64,000 bases of DNA from Azospirillum canadense (GCF_025961225.1 NZ_JAOQNG010000001.1:186001-250000); one strand, 5' to 3'. Shown: positions 45,695 to 55,954, numbered from the stretch's first letter. Program-made: numbers and translations. Notes: generated by a model not told the origin, from the sequence alone.

Positions 45695-46435
45695 ATGGCT
45701 GAGGAAAAAAAGGGCTTTAGCCACGACACGATCGAGCGGAACACGCTTCTGCTCATCGTGCTGATCCTGATCACCGTGTCGATCGGCGGCCTCGTCCAGA
45801 TCGTCCCGCTGTTCACGATCGAGTCGACCATCGAGAAGGTGGAGGGCGTCCGTCCCTACTCGCCGCTCGAGTTGGCTGGCCAGAACATCTACATCCGCGA
45901 AGGCTGCTACAACTGCCATAGCCAGCAGATCCGTCCGTTCCGCGACGAGGTGGAGCGTTACGGGCATTACTCGCTGGCCGCGGAAAGCATGTACGACCAT
46001 CCCTTCCAGTGGGGCTCCAAGCGCACCGGTCCGGACCTTGCCCGCGTCGGCGGCAAGTATTCCAACGACTGGCAGGTCGCCCACCTGATCGATCCGCGCG
46101 CCGTGGTGCCGGAGTCGATCATGCCGGGCTACTCCTGGATGAAGGATCGTCCGCTGAAGTACGCCGACATTCAGGATCACATGAAGACCCTGAAGATCGT
46201 CGGCGTCCCCTACACGGACGACCAGATCGCCAACGCCAAGGCCGACCTCGAAGCGCAGAAGAGCCCGGACGGCGACACCGCCGGCTTGGCCAAGCGCTAC
46301 CCGAAGGCCGTCGTGGCGAACTTCACGGGCAACAAGGGCGTCACCGAGATGGACGCGCTCGTGGCCTACCTGCAGGTCCTGGGCACGATGGTGGACTTCA
46401 CCAAGTACCAGTCGCCGAAGCAGCTCCAGCAGTAA
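45695..46435 (+). CDS. ccoO: cbb3-type cytochrome c oxidase subunit II (monoheme)
   Basis: The 246-residue protein has an N-terminal membrane anchor (19-40) and a heme c site CYNCH (71-75) in the [23 protein letters not shown] segment. A distal Met ligand region (PGYSWM) follows. It accepts electrons from CcoP and passes them to CcoN. It begins 21 bases after ccoN with GGAGG. Confidence 0.98.
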   Translation: MAEEKKGFSHDTIERNTLLLIVLILITVSIGGLVQIVPLFTIESTIEKVEGVRPYSPLELAGQNIYIREGCYNCHSQQIRPFRDEVERYGHYSLAAESMYDHPFQWGSKRTGPDLARVGGKYSNDWQVAHLIDPRAVVPESIMPGYSWMKDRPLKYADIQDHMKTLKIVGVPYTDDQIANAKADLEAQKSPDGDTAGLAKRYPKAVVANFTGNKGVTEMDALVAYLQVLGTMVDFTKYQSPKQLQQ

Positions 46436-46448
46436 CCGGGAGGGATCC

Positions 46449-46610
46449 ATGGACTTGGATTCGATCACCATTGCCCTGCGGTCCTTCTGGACCATCTGGC
46501 TGACCCTGCTCTTCACTGGCATCGTGGTCTACGCCATGTGGCCCGGGAACCGGGGCAAGTTCGAAGACGCCGCCCGGATCCCGCTCAAGGATGATGGTCA
46601 GGAGTTTTAG
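46449..46610 (+). CDS. ccoQ: cbb3-type cytochrome c oxidase subunit CcoQ
   Basis: This 53-residue protein has a single membrane segment (FWTIWLTLLFTGIVVYAMW) and a charged cytosolic tail. It has the size, position and tail (W-P-G-N-R-G) typical of CcoQ, which stabilises the oxidase. The start ATG 46449 follows GGGAGGG. It lies 13 bases after ccoO and its stop is three bases before ccoP. Confidence 0.95.
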   Translation: MDLDSITIALRSFWTIWLTLLFTGIVVYAMWPGNRGKFEDAARIPLKDDGQEF

Positions 46611-46613
46611 GCC

Positions 46614-47501
46614 ATGGCACAGAAGGAAAAGGACGCCCTGTCCGGCGTCGAAACCACCGGCCACGAGTGGGACGGCCTGCGGGAGCTGAACAACCCCCTG
46701 CCCAAATGGTGGTTGTACATCTTCTACGTCTGTATCGCGTGGGCGCTCGTCTACTACGTCCTGTACCCGGCTTGGCCGCTGGGCAAGACCTACACCAAGG
46801 GTCTGCTCGGCTACTCGCAGCGCGAGGAAATCGTCGCCAAGCTGGCCGAGGGCAAGAAGGCCCAGGAGAAGTACCTGACCGCGATCGCGGCCAAGTCGGT
46901 TGACGACATCCAGAAGGACAAGGATCTCCTTGCCTTCGCGATGGCCGGCGGCCGCTCCTACTTCAACGAGAACTGCGCCGCTTGCCACGGCGCCGGCGGC
47001 CAGGGCGCCAAGGGCTTCCCGACGCTCGCCGACGACGTGTGGCTGTGGGGCGGCACCACCGCCGACATCTACAAGACCATCCAGCACGGCATCCGTTCCG
47101 ACGACGCGGACACCCGCGGCACGCCGGGCAGCGGCATGACGGCCTTCGGTCGCGACGGCATCCTGAAGCCGGAGCAGATCAACCAGGTCGCGGAGTATGT
47201 CCTGTCGCTGAACAAGCGCTCGACCGACGCCGCCGCCGCCGAGAAGGGCAAGGCCGTGTTCGACGAGAACTGCGCCGCCTGCCACGGCGACAAGGCGCAG
47301 GGCTCGCTGGCGGCCGGCATGGACGTCGGCGCCCCGCCGCTGGTCCAGGCGAACTGGCTGTACGGCGCGGACAAGGCGACCATCGTTCAGACGGTCACCA
47401 ACGGCCGCGCCGGCGTGATGCCGGCCTGGTCGAAGCGTCTGGACGACGCCACGATCAAGTCGCTGGCGGTCTACGTCCACAACCTGGGCGGCGGCAAGTA
47501 A
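46614..47501 (+). CDS. ccoP: cbb3-type cytochrome c oxidase subunit III (diheme)
   Basis: The 295-residue protein starts with a cytosolic helix and membrane anchor (about 33-52: WWLYIFYVCIAWALVYYVLY), then two cytochrome c domains with CAACH at 121-125 and 220-224. It takes electrons from soluble or membrane cytochrome c and delivers them to CcoO. ATG 46614 starts three bases after the ccoQ stop. A terminator hairpin 25 bases past its stop ends the ccoNOQP unit. Confidence 0.98.
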   Translation: MAQKEKDALSGVETTGHEWDGLRELNNPLPKWWLYIFYVCIAWALVYYVLYPAWPLGKTYTKGLLGYSQREEIVAKLAEGKKAQEKYLTAIAAKSVDDIQKDKDLLAFAMAGGRSYFNENCAACHGAGGQGAKGFPTLADDVWLWGGTTADIYKTIQHGIRSDDADTRGTPGSGMTAFGRDGILKPEQINQVAEYVLSLNKRSTDAAAAEKGKAVFDENCAACHGDKAQGSLAAGMDVGAPPLVQANWLYGADKATIVQTVTNGRAGVMPAWSKRLDDATIKSLAVYVHNLGGGK

Positions 47502-47525
47502 GCCAAGGCTTCGGTTGGTTCTACG

Positions 47526-47560
47526 GTGCCGGGGAGGCGACTCCCCGGCACTTTCTTTTT
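47526..47560 (+). terminator. intrinsic terminator after ccoP
   Basis: A perfect 11-bp stem, GTGCCGGGGAG / CTCCCCGGCAC, with a GCGA loop is followed by TTTCTTTTT. It separates the structural operon ccoNOQP from ccoGHIS. Confidence 0.92.
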
Positions 47561-47606
47561 GCGCCCGCCGCACCGCCGGGCCGCCTCCGAATGCGCCCCG
47601 ATTCCA

Positions 47607-47620
47607 TTGATCCAGCGCAA
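47607..47620 (+). promoter_or_regulatory. possible FNR/FixK box upstream of ccoG
   Basis: TTGATCCAGCGCAA has a perfect left half of TTGAT-N4-ATCAA; the right half (CGCAA) has two mismatches. It is 134 bases before ccoG and downstream of the ccoP terminator, which fits a second oxygen-controlled promoter. Confidence 0.45.
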
Positions 47621-47754
47621 TGCCCCTGTGACGATCTGCCGCCATAGTCCCCTCGCCAAAGCCGCACCACGTCGGCACGGGCGTCCCGCTTTTTCGACGA
47701 ACGGGCAGGCCCGCCGAACGCAGAAGCCCGACGAACGAACGAGAAGGCGAGGTC

Positions 47755-49305
47755 ATGAGCACGAGCACGGACATCAAGCCGTCCAAGGGGCAGGCGCCCA
47801 CCGCGCAATCACCGGCCGACACCACCCCGGGCGCCGAAGCCCTGACGGCCGCGCCGCCGAAGGCGCAACGGCGCGCGTCGCGGTCGATGTACCAGAAGCA
47901 CAGCAAGGTTTATCCGAAGGCCGTGTCGGGCACCTTCCGCCGCCTGAAATGGACTGCGCTGGCCGTGCTGCTGGCGATCTACTACGTGCTTCCCTGGATC
48001 CGCTGGGACCGCGGGCCGAACGCCCCGGACCAGGCGGTCCTGCTCGATCTCGCCAACCGCCGCTTCTACCTGTTCGTCGTGGAGCTGTGGCCGCAGCAGA
48101 TCTATTACCTGACCGGCGCTCTGATCCTGGCGGCGCTCGGTCTGTTCCTGGCGACCTCGCTCGCCGGACGCGTCTGGTGCGGCTACGCCTGCCCGCAGAC
48201 GGTCTGGACCGACCTGTATGTGTGGGTCGAACGGCTGGTGGAGGGTGACCGCGGCGAGCGGATCCGTCTCGACCAGGGCCCCTGGACGGCCCGCAAGCTC
48301 GGCCGCAAGGCGCTGAAGAACCTGATCTGGCTGCTGATCGCCGCGGCGACCGGCGGCGCCTGGATCTTCTACTTCACCGACGCCCCGACGCTGCTGGGCG
48401 AGTTGGCTCGCTTCGAGGCCTCCTCGACCGCGGTCGGCTTCATCGCGCTGTTCACCGGCACGACTTACCTGCTGGCCGGCTTCGCGCGCGAGCAGGTCTG
48501 CACCTACATGTGCCCCTGGCCGCGCTTCCAGTCGGCGATGATCGACGAGGACAGCCTGATCGTCACCTACCAGGACTGGCGCGGCGAGGGCCGCAGCCTG
48601 ATGCGCAAGTCGCAGAGCTGGGAGGAGCGCAAGGCCGAGGGGCTGGGCGACTGCATCGACTGTTTCAACTGCGTCCAGGTCTGCCCGGCCGGCATCGACA
48701 TCCGCGACGGGTTGCAGATGCAGTGCATCGGCTGCGGCTTGTGCGTCGACGCCTGCGACGAGATCATGACCAAGGTCGGCCGCCCGACCGGGCTGATCAA
48801 GTTCGACACCCAGACCAACCAGGTGGCGCTCGCCACCACCGGCCAACCGGCGCCGACCCACCTGATCCGCCCGCGCACGATCCTCTATTCAATGATGATG
48901 CTGGTCATCGCCGGCGCCATCGCGATCGGGCTGGTCCTGAAGCCGGGGTTGGACATCAGCGTGCTGCGCGACCGCGCGCCGCTGTTCGTGACGCTGGCCG
49001 ACGGCACGGTGCGCAACGCCTACACCTTCAAGATCTCCAACATGACCCGCGACCCGCGTGACTACACGCTGGCCGTGGCCGGGCTGACGGGCGCCCGCAT
49101 CGCCGTCGCCGGCGAGGAGCAGGAGGACCAGGAGACGCAGCAGCGCCTGACCGCCGCGCCCGACATGGTCGCGACCTACCGCATCTTCGTGACCGCCCCG
49201 CGCTCCAGCCTGCAAGGCGCCTCCCAGCCTCTCACCTTCCGGCTGACCTCGGCCAACGGCGAGACGGCGACCTACGAGTCCGTCTTCATGGGGCCCGCCA
49301 ACTAG
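47755..49305 (+). CDS. ccoG: cbb3 oxidase accessory protein CcoG (FixG/RdxB-like)
   Basis: This 516-residue membrane protein has several hydrophobic segments, and a polyferredoxin part with CTYMCPWPRFQ, CIDCFNCVQVCPAGIDI and CIGCGLCVDACDE (about residues 301-340). A soluble C-terminal IG-like domain ends it. CcoG is proposed to reduce copper for CcoN assembly. ATG 47755 is preceded by GAGG. It heads ccoGHIS after its own promoter region. Confidence 0.95.
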   Translation: MSTSTDIKPSKGQAPTAQSPADTTPGAEALTAAPPKAQRRASRSMYQKHSKVYPKAVSGTFRRLKWTALAVLLAIYYVLPWIRWDRGPNAPDQAVLLDLANRRFYLFVVELWPQQIYYLTGALILAALGLFLATSLAGRVWCGYACPQTVWTDLYVWVERLVEGDRGERIRLDQGPWTARKLGRKALKNLIWLLIAAATGGAWIFYFTDAPTLLGELARFEASSTAVGFIALFTGTTYLLAGFAREQVCTYMCPWPRFQSAMIDEDSLIVTYQDWRGEGRSLMRKSQSWEERKAEGLGDCIDCFNCVQVCPAGIDIRDGLQMQCIGCGLCVDACDEIMTKVGRPTGLIKFDTQTNQVALATTGQPAPTHLIRPRTILYSMMMLVIAGAIAIGLVLKPGLDISVLRDRAPLFVTLADGTVRNAYTFKISNMTRDPRDYTLAVAGLTGARIAVAGEEQEDQETQQRLTAAPDMVATYRIFVTAPRSSLQGASQPLTFRLTSANGETATYESVFMGPAN

Positions 49306-49360
49306 CGGCCGGCCCCGCCCACCGCTTCGCTTCACCCTGACAACCAAGGTCCAAAACGCG

Positions 49361-49885
49361 ATGACGATGTCCACCGACGCCGGAAACCGCCGCCTGCCGC
49401 CCCGCCGGATGGGCCGCCAGCCCGGCTGGTACATTCCCTGGATCTTCGTGGCCGGCTTCGCCGTGGTGATCGCGGTCAACGCCCTGATGGTGCACTACGC
49501 CATGTCGAGCTGGACCGGTGTGCAGACCGAACAGCACTTCATGAAGGGCATCAAGTACAACCAGGACCTGGCCGGCGCCCGCGCCCAGGCCGAGCGCGGC
49601 TGGAAGGTGGAGACGGAATTCACCGGGACCGAGTCGCAGAAGGGCCTCGTCGCGCTGACCCTGCACGATAAGTACGGCAACCTGCTGAAGGACGCCAAGG
49701 TGAAGGTCACCTTCATCCGCCCGACCAGCGAGGGCCACGACGTCGCCCTGGACCTGCCCTACCTGGGCGAAGGGCGCTTCGGCGCGCCAGTGGCGTTGCC
49801 CATGCCCGGCCAGTGGGACCTCCGTGTGGAGATCGAGCACGCGACCGGCGACTACCAGGACGAAAAGCGCATCACTGTGAAGTAA
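49361..49885 (+). CDS. ccoH: cbb3 oxidase assembly protein CcoH/FixH
   Basis: The 174-residue protein has a basic N-terminal part with one membrane segment (about 25-46: IPWIFVAGFAVVIAVNALM) and a periplasmic FixH domain with YNQDLAGARAQAERGWKVE and LTLHDKYGNLLKDAKVKVTF. It supports late assembly of the cbb3 oxidase. It lies 55 bases after ccoG and 49 bases before ccoI. Confidence 0.94.
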   Translation: MTMSTDAGNRRLPPRRMGRQPGWYIPWIFVAGFAVVIAVNALMVHYAMSSWTGVQTEQHFMKGIKYNQDLAGARAQAERGWKVETEFTGTESQKGLVALTLHDKYGNLLKDAKVKVTFIRPTSEGHDVALDLPYLGEGRFGAPVALPMPGQWDLRVEIEHATGDYQDEKRITVK

Positions 49886-49934
49886 AATCGAGGCCAAGTA
49901 AGCCATCTCAAAATCCACATCCAGGTCTTGTGAC

Positions 49935-52418
49935 ATGACCGTCTGCCTCCATTGCGGACAGGAGCACGCGGAGGGAAGCGGCACCACCGCCTCCGACGGC
50001 GCCGGCCCCTTCTGCTGCACCGGCTGCGCGGCCGCCTTCGACCTCGTCCGCGGGCTGGGGCTGGAGCGCTACTACGAGCGGCGTTTGGTGGATCCCGCGG
50101 CCCGGCCCCTGCGGCCGGACAGCGATGCCCCGCCGACCGACTACGCCCCACACGCCAAGCGCGCCGCCGACGGCACCGCGACCTTGCACCTGATGGTGGA
50201 CGGGATGCAGTGCGCCGCCTGCGTCTGGCTGATCGAGACGGCGCTGGGGCGGCAGCCGGGGGTGACGCACGCCCGGCTCAACATGACGACGCGCCGCCTG
50301 ACCGTGACCTGGCGCGAGGACGCGACGGACGCCAACACCGTCATCGACACCATCGCGCGCATCGGCTACCGGGCCGTGCCCTTCGACCCAGAGCGGCTGG
50401 GCGACGCCCAGGCCAAGTCGGAGAAGGAGCTTCTGCGCTCGCTCGCCGTCGCCGGTTTCGGGGCCAGCAACGTCATGCTGCTGTCGGTGTCGGTCTGGGC
50501 CGGCCACGCCACCGGCATGGGGGTCGCCACGCGCGACCTGATGCACTGGATCTCCGCGCTGATCTGCATGCCGGCCATCGCCTACGCGTTGCGCCCCTTC
50601 GCGCGCTCCGCGCTGGGGGCGCTGCGGCGCGGGCGCACCAACATGGACGTGCCGATCACCATCGGCGTCCTGCTCGCCACGGGCATGAGCCTGTTCGAGA
50701 CGATCCACAGCGGCGAGCACGCCTATTTCGACGGCGCGATGATGCTGCTGTTCTTCCTGCTGATCGGCCGCTACCTCGACCAGCGCGCTCGCGGGCGGGC
50801 GCGGTCGGCGGCGGAGCAGTTGCTCGGCCTGCACGCGACCTCCGTCACTGTTCTGCGGGAGGATGGCCGCAGCGCCATCGTCCCACCGGAGCAGGTCAGC
50901 CCCGGCGCCACCATCCTGGTCGCGGTGGGCGAGCGCATCGCTGTGGACGGCCGCGTGTCCGATGGTGTGTCCGACCTCGACACCGCGCTGATCACCGGCG
51001 AGACGGTGCCCGGCTCCGTCCGGCCGGGCGACCAGGTGTTCGCCGGCATGCTGAACCTGACGGCTCCCCTGCGCGTCACCGTCACGGCGGTGGGGGAGGG
51101 CACCCTGCTGGCCGAGATCGTCCGCCTGATGGAGGTGGCCGAGCAGGGCCGCGCCAAATACGTCGCCATCGCCGACCGCGTGTCGCGCCTCTACGCCCCC
51201 GTGGTGCATGTGACCGCGCTCAGCACCTTCCTCGTCTGGCTGCTGCTGGTCGGCGCCCCGTGGCAGGACTCGCTGATGAACGCGGTGGCGGTGCTGATCA
51301 TTACCTGCCCCTGCGCGCTGGCGCTGGCCGTGCCGGTGGTGCAGGTGATCGCCAGCGGCCGGCTGATGCGGCAGGGCATCCTGCTGAAGACCGCCACGGC
51401 GCTGGAGCGGCTGGCCGTCATCGACACCGTCGTCTTCGACAAGACCGGCACCCTGACCGAGGGGCGCCCCGTCCCGCAGCTCGCCGGCGTGGCGGAGGAC
51501 GACCTGCGCCTTGCCGCGTCGCTCGCCGGGGCGAGCCGCCACCCGCTGGCCCGCGCGCTGGCCCGCGCCGTTCCCGGTGTCGCCGTCGCCGCCGGCGTGC
51601 GTGAGATTCCCGGCGCCGGCCTTGCGCTCGACGCGGCCGACGGCGAGGTGCGCCTGGGCAGCCGCCGCTTCACCGGCGCGCCGGAGTCGGCAGAGGAGAT
51701 GGCCGGGCCGGAGCTGTGGCTCGCCCGTCCGGGCGCAGCGCCCGTCCAGATCACCTTCCTCGACGCACCGCGCGCCGACGCCGCGGCGGTGGTCCGGGCG
51801 TTGAAGGCGCGGGGCATCGACGTCCGGCTGCTGTCCGGCGACCGCCGCGGCGCCGTGGCCGCCGTCGCCGCCCGGCTGGGCATCGAGGACTGGCGTGCCG
51901 AGCAGACGCCGGCCGACAAGACCGCCGTGCTGGCCGACCTCGCCGCCCAGGGCCGCAAGGTGCTGATGGTCGGCGACGGGCTGAACGACGCCCCGGCGCT
52001 GGCCGCCGCCAGCGTGTCCATGTCGCCCTCCACCGCGGTGGACGTCAGCCAGACCGCCGCCGACGTGGTCTTCCAGGGCCGCCACCTGCGGCCCATCGTG
52101 GAGGCCTTCGAGGTCGCCCGCCGCTCTGGCCGGCTGGTCCGGCAGAATTTCGGCATCGCGCTGGTCTACAACCTGTGCGCCGTGCCGCTGGCCATGCTGG
52201 GCCTGCTGACCCCGCTGCTCGCCGCCTTGGCGATGTCCTCCTCCTCCCTTATCGTCATTGCCAACGCGCTGCGGCTCAGCCGCGCCGCGGTGGCCAGGGA
52301 TCTGATGCCCAGGGATCTAATGAATGACCGAGCTTCTCTATCTGATCGCGATCGCGCTGAGCCTGGGCCTGCTGGGGCTGGGGGCGTTCCTGTGGGCTCT
52401 CAAGTCCGGCCAGTTTGA
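49935..52418 (+). CDS. ccoI: copper-exporting P-type ATPase CcoI/FixI for cbb3 oxidase assembly
   Basis: The 827-residue P1B ATPase has an N-terminal Cys-rich metal-binding segment (CLHCGQ, CCTGCAAAF), a heavy-metal-associated domain with GMQCAACVW, TM CPC (TCPCALA), the phosphorylation loop DKTGTLTEG and GDGLNDAPAL. It supplies copper to CcoN maturation. The C-terminus from MPRDLMNDRASL reads 95 bases into ccoS in another frame, so its last 30 residues are low-confidence; a shorter product ending near the ccoS start is more usual. Confidence 0.95.
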   Translation: MTVCLHCGQEHAEGSGTTASDGAGPFCCTGCAAAFDLVRGLGLERYYERRLVDPAARPLRPDSDAPPTDYAPHAKRAADGTATLHLMVDGMQCAACVWLIETALGRQPGVTHARLNMTTRRLTVTWREDATDANTVIDTIARIGYRAVPFDPERLGDAQAKSEKELLRSLAVAGFGASNVMLLSVSVWAGHATGMGVATRDLMHWISALICMPAIAYALRPFARSALGALRRGRTNMDVPITIGVLLATGMSLFETIHSGEHAYFDGAMMLLFFLLIGRYLDQRARGRARSAAEQLLGLHATSVTVLREDGRSAIVPPEQVSPGATILVAVGERIAVDGRVSDGVSDLDTALITGETVPGSVRPGDQVFAGMLNLTAPLRVTVTAVGEGTLLAEIVRLMEVAEQGRAKYVAIADRVSRLYAPVVHVTALSTFLVWLLLVGAPWQDSLMNAVAVLIITCPCALALAVPVVQVIASGRLMRQGILLKTATALERLAVIDTVVFDKTGTLTEGRPVPQLAGVAEDDLRLAASLAGASRHPLARALARAVPGVAVAAGVREIPGAGLALDAADGEVRLGSRRFTGAPESAEEMAGPELWLARPGAAPVQITFLDAPRADAAAVVRALKARGIDVRLLSGDRRGAVAAVAARLGIEDWRAEQTPADKTAVLADLAAQGRKVLMVGDGLNDAPALAAASVSMSPSTAVDVSQTAADVVFQGRHLRPIVEAFEVARRSGRLVRQNFGIALVYNLCAVPLAMLGLLTPLLAALAMSSSSLIVIANALRLSRAAVARDLMPRDLMNDRASLSDRDRAEPGPAGAGGVPVGSQVRPV

Positions 52419-52524
52419 CGACCTGGACGGGGCGGCCCACCGCATCCTGTTCGACGACGATCCGCCCCCGCCGCAACCGAAGGCCGCGGCGGCGCCGGGC
52501 GAGACGCCCATGAAGGGTGCCTGA
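52324..52524 (+). CDS. ccoS: cbb3 oxidase maturation protein CcoS
   Basis: The 66-residue protein has one membrane segment (MTELLYLIAIALSLGLLGLGAFLWALKSGQFDDL) and the F-D-D-L-x-G-x-A-x-R-I-L-F-D-D motif of CcoS, which is needed to insert redox cofactors. ATG 52324 lies 95 bases before the ccoI stop; GATCTA just precedes it. It ends the ccoGHIS operon. Confidence 0.94.
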   Translation: MTELLYLIAIALSLGLLGLGAFLWALKSGQFDDLDGAAHRILFDDDPPPPQPKAAAAPGETPMKGA

Positions 52525-52630
52525 CCGGAAGGTTTATGACAATCCGGCAGGGGGTCATGCGAGCACCGTTGCGAAACGGAACGATTATGACCATGATGGG
52601 GGCCTTGCACGGCTAGGGCTGGGTCACGCC

Positions 52631-53368
52631 ATGCCACCCTTCGACATGGGACGCGCCCGCGAAAAGGGCGCCGCGAGCGACATGAACCCCTGTGGGGCCT
52701 GTCCCGTGCGCAGCCTCACGGTCTGCGCCGCCTTGGACCCGGAGGAACTGCGCCGTCTCGCCGACATCCTGCAGACCGTCCGCGTCGAAGCCAACCAGAC
52801 CCTGTTCAGCGAAGGCGATGGCGCCGACGCGCTCTACAACGTCACCGCCGGCACGGTGAAGCTGTACAAGCTGCTGCCCGACGGCCGGCGGCAGATCACC
52901 GGCTTTCTGGTCACCGGCGACTTCCTCGGCCTCGCCGTCAACGAGAGTTACGCCTACACGGCAGAAACGGTCACCACCGCGACGCTCTGCCGCTTTCCGC
53001 GCAAGAAGATCGACGCGCTGATGGACGAGTTTCCGAAGATGCAGCGCCGCCTCTTCTCCATGGCGTCGAACGAGCTGGCGGCGGCGCAGGACCAGATGCT
53101 CCTGCTCGGCCGCAAGACGGCGAAGGAGAAAATCTGCTCCTTCCTGCTGATGCTGTCGCAGCGCGCCGCCCGGCGCGGCCACAAGGAAAACCCTGTCTAC
53201 GTGCCGATGAGCCGGGCCGACATCGCCGACTACCTGGGCCTGACCACGGAAACGGTCAGCCGCACCTTCACCCAGCTGAAGACCGCCGGGGTCATTTCGC
53301 TTCAGGAAGGAAACAAGGTCCTGATCAGCGACATGGACGCCATCTACGACATGGCCGAGGGCTGCTGA
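52631..53368 (+). CDS. fnr: FNR-type oxygen-sensing transcription regulator
   Basis: The 245-residue protein has N-terminal Cys21, Cys24 and Cys32 (CGACPVRSLTVC) and a central Cys120 (TATLCRF), the four ligands of an oxygen-labile [4Fe-4S] cluster. A cyclic-nucleotide-type sensory fold and a winged helix follow, with the ETVSR recognition helix (207-211) that reads TTGAT-N4-ATCAA. ATG 52631 gives the family length; earlier in-frame starts overlap ccoS. It likely regulates the cco promoters beside it. Confidence 0.94.
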   Translation: MPPFDMGRAREKGAASDMNPCGACPVRSLTVCAALDPEELRRLADILQTVRVEANQTLFSEGDGADALYNVTAGTVKLYKLLPDGRRQITGFLVTGDFLGLAVNESYAYTAETVTTATLCRFPRKKIDALMDEFPKMQRRLFSMASNELAAAQDQMLLLGRKTAKEKICSFLLMLSQRAARRGHKENPVYVPMSRADIADYLGLTTETVSRTFTQLKTAGVISLQEGNKVLISDMDAIYDMAEGC

Positions 53369-53629
53369 GCCACCCGCTCCTTCAACAGGATCCTGAATCG
53401 TTGCGCTGCCGGTTTGATCGGCGGCGCCATTCCGATTCGGATCCGGAACGATCGCGACCAACGTCGTCCGTGGTCTGAAATGTCGCATATCGAGCGATTT
53501 TCGCATGATTCGTGCGAGCACCCCCTGGCAGGGCGCGCAAGAGAGGGCTAACATCGCCCGCCCGATGGCCGGCACCCTCACAAGAACAAGACCGGCCGCA
53601 ACAGCCCCCGCTTCAGGATCCGAACAACG

Positions 53630-55900
53630 ATGGCCGAGCCCGATACCAAGCGCGTCACCGACGAAGAAGCCCTGCTGCTCCATTCCTCCGGCCGCCCCGG
53701 CAAGCTGGAGATCACGCCGACGAAGCCGCTGACCACCCAGCGCGACCTGTCGCTGGCCTACTCCCCCGGCGTGGCGGTCCCCTGCCTGCGCATCGCCGAG
53801 GACCCGAGCACGGCCTACGACTACACGGCCAAGGGCAACGTCGTCGCGGTGATCTCCAACGGCACGGCGGTGCTGGGGCTGGGCGACCTGGGCGCGCTCG
53901 CCTCCAAGCCGGTGATGGAGGGCAAGGCCGTCCTGTTCAAGCGCTTCGCCGACGTGGACGGCATCGACCTGGAGGTCGACACCCGCGACGTGGATGAGTT
54001 CGTCAACTGCGTCCGCTTCCTGGGGGCGAGCTTCGGCGGCATCAACCTGGAGGACATCAAGGCGCCGGACTGCTTCATCATCGAGGAGCGCCTGCGCGAG
54101 CTGCTGGACATCCCAGTCTTCCACGACGACCAGCACGGCACCGCGATCATCGCCGCCGCCGGCCTGATCAACGCCTGCGACATCACCGGGCGCGACATCC
54201 GCGACGTGAAGATGGTGGTCAACGGCGCCGGGGCGGCGGGCATCGCCTGCGCGGAGCTGTTCACGACCATGGGCGTGCCGCGCGAGAACATCATGCTGTG
54301 CGACACCAAGGGCGTCGTCTACCGCGGCCGCACCGACGGCATGAACCAGTGGAAGTCGTCCTTCGCCGTTCAGACCGACAAGCGCACGCTGCAAGACGCG
54401 GTCGCCGGCTCCGACGTGTTCGTGGGCTTGTCGGCCAAGGGCGCCATGACGCCGGACATGGTCAAGTCCATGGCGGACAAGCCAATCATCTTCGCGCTGG
54501 CCAACCCCGACCCGGAGATCACGCCGGAGGAGGTGAAGGCGGTGCGCAGCGACGCCATCGTGGCGACCGGCCGGTCCGACTACCCGAACCAAGTCAACAA
54601 CGTCCTGGGCTTTCCTTACCTGTTCCGCGGCGCGCTGGACGTCCGCGCCACGACCATCAACGAGGCGATGAAGATCGCCGCCGCCAAGGCGCTGGCGGCA
54701 CTCGCGCGCGAGGATGTGCCGGACGAGGTGGACGCCGCCTATTCCGGCCGCCGCCTGCGCTATGGTCCGGAATACATCATCCCGGTGCCCTTCGACCCGC
54801 GGCTGATCGTGACGGTGCCCGCCGCCGTGGCCCAGGCGGCCATGGAATCGGGTGTCGCGCGCAAGCCCATCGTGGACATCGCCGGCTACAAGAGCAGCCT
54901 GCGCACCCGCCTCGACCCCACCGCCGACAGCCTGGAGCTGATCCTGGAGAAGGTGCGGACCAACCCGCGCCGCGTGGTCTTCGCCGAGGGTGAGGAGGAG
55001 CGCACGATCCGGGCGGCACTCGCCTTCCGCGCCGCCGGCTTCGGCACGCCGGTGCTGATCGGCCGCGAGGCGGTGATCAAGGAGCAGCTGGCCGCCATGG
55101 GCCAGCCGGGCGTGTCGCTGGAAATCCATAACGCCCGCGTCTCCGACTCCAACCGCCGCTACAGCGACTTCCTGTACCGCCGCCTGCAGCGCAAGGGGAC
55201 CCTGCTGCGCGACTGCCAGCGCATGGTCAACCAGGACCGCAACGTCTTCGCCGCGCTGATGGTGGCGCAGGGCGACGCGCACGCCATGGTGACCGGCCTG
55301 ACCCGCACCTTCGGCGTGGCCTACGACGAGATCCGCCGCGTCATCGACCCCAAGGCGGACGAGACGGTCTTCGGCCTGCACCTGTTCCTGACCCGCAACC
55401 GCACGGTCTTCATCGCCGACACCACGGTGCATGTCCGGCCGGATGGCAAGACCCTGGCCGACATCGCCATCGGGGCCGCGGCCAAGGCGCGCCAGATGGG
55501 GCACGAGCCGCGCGTGGCGCTGCTGTCCTTCTCCAACTTCGGGCAGCACCCGCACCCCAACGCCGATCCGCTGCGCGAGGCCATCGCCATCCTCGACAGC
55601 CGCCGCGTCGACTTCGAGTATGACGGCGAGATGTCCGCCGACGTGGCGATGGACTACCAGCTGATGAAGCGGGTCTACCCGTTCTGCCGCCTGTCCGGCC
55701 CGGCCAACGTGCTGGTCATGCCGGGCCTGCACTCGGCCAACATCACGGCCAAGCTGCTGAACAAGATGGCTGGCGGCCAGATGATCGGCCCGCTGCTCAT
55801 CGGCCTCGACAAGCCGGCGCAGATCGTGACCATGGGCGCCTCGGTCAACGACCTCGTCACCGCGGCGGCGCTGGCCGCCCATGACTCGCTGCCCTGGTAA
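53630..55900 (+). CDS. maeB: NADP-dependent malic enzyme with phosphotransacetylase-like domain
   Basis: The 756-residue MaeB has the malic N-terminal domain (1-160: [41 protein letters not shown]), the NAD(P) domain (160-420: [35 protein letters not shown]) and a C-terminal phosphotransacetylase-like domain (430-756: [34 protein letters not shown]). It decarboxylates malate to pyruvate with NADP; the PTA domain acts as an allosteric acetyl-CoA sensor in this class and is not expected to be catalytic. Confidence 0.96.
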   Translation: MAEPDTKRVTDEEALLLHSSGRPGKLEITPTKPLTTQRDLSLAYSPGVAVPCLRIAEDPSTAYDYTAKGNVVAVISNGTAVLGLGDLGALASKPVMEGKAVLFKRFADVDGIDLEVDTRDVDEFVNCVRFLGASFGGINLEDIKAPDCFIIEERLRELLDIPVFHDDQHGTAIIAAAGLINACDITGRDIRDVKMVVNGAGAAGIACAELFTTMGVPRENIMLCDTKGVVYRGRTDGMNQWKSSFAVQTDKRTLQDAVAGSDVFVGLSAKGAMTPDMVKSMADKPIIFALANPDPEITPEEVKAVRSDAIVATGRSDYPNQVNNVLGFPYLFRGALDVRATTINEAMKIAAAKALAALAREDVPDEVDAAYSGRRLRYGPEYIIPVPFDPRLIVTVPAAVAQAAMESGVARKPIVDIAGYKSSLRTRLDPTADSLELILEKVRTNPRRVVFAEGEEERTIRAALAFRAAGFGTPVLIGREAVIKEQLAAMGQPGVSLEIHNARVSDSNRRYSDFLYRRLQRKGTLLRDCQRMVNQDRNVFAALMVAQGDAHAMVTGLTRTFGVAYDEIRRVIDPKADETVFGLHLFLTRNRTVFIADTTVHVRPDGKTLADIAIGAAAKARQMGHEPRVALLSFSNFGQHPHPNADPLREAIAILDSRRVDFEYDGEMSADVAMDYQLMKRVYPFCRLSGPANVLVMPGLHSANITAKLLNKMAGGQMIGPLLIGLDKPAQIVTMGASVNDLVTAAALAAHDSLPW

Positions 55901-55913
55901 GCCTGTCTTTAAA

Positions 55914-55954
55914 CCCCCTCTCCCTGCTCCACAGGGAGAGGGGAAGGTTGGGGG
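55914..55954. repeat. CCCTCCCC-like hairpin after maeB
   Basis: A perfect 12-bp stem, CCCCTCTCCCTG / CAGGGAGAGGGG (55915-55943), with a CTCCA loop lies 14 bases after the maeB stop and is followed by GGTTGGGGG. It is a probable terminator and also a short member of the CCCTCCCC family. Confidence 0.7.

Noticed and set aside
52613..55882. A minus-strand open frame of over 1,000 codons opposite fnr and maeB
   Set aside because: It lies antisense to two well-recognised proteins and has no domain signature.
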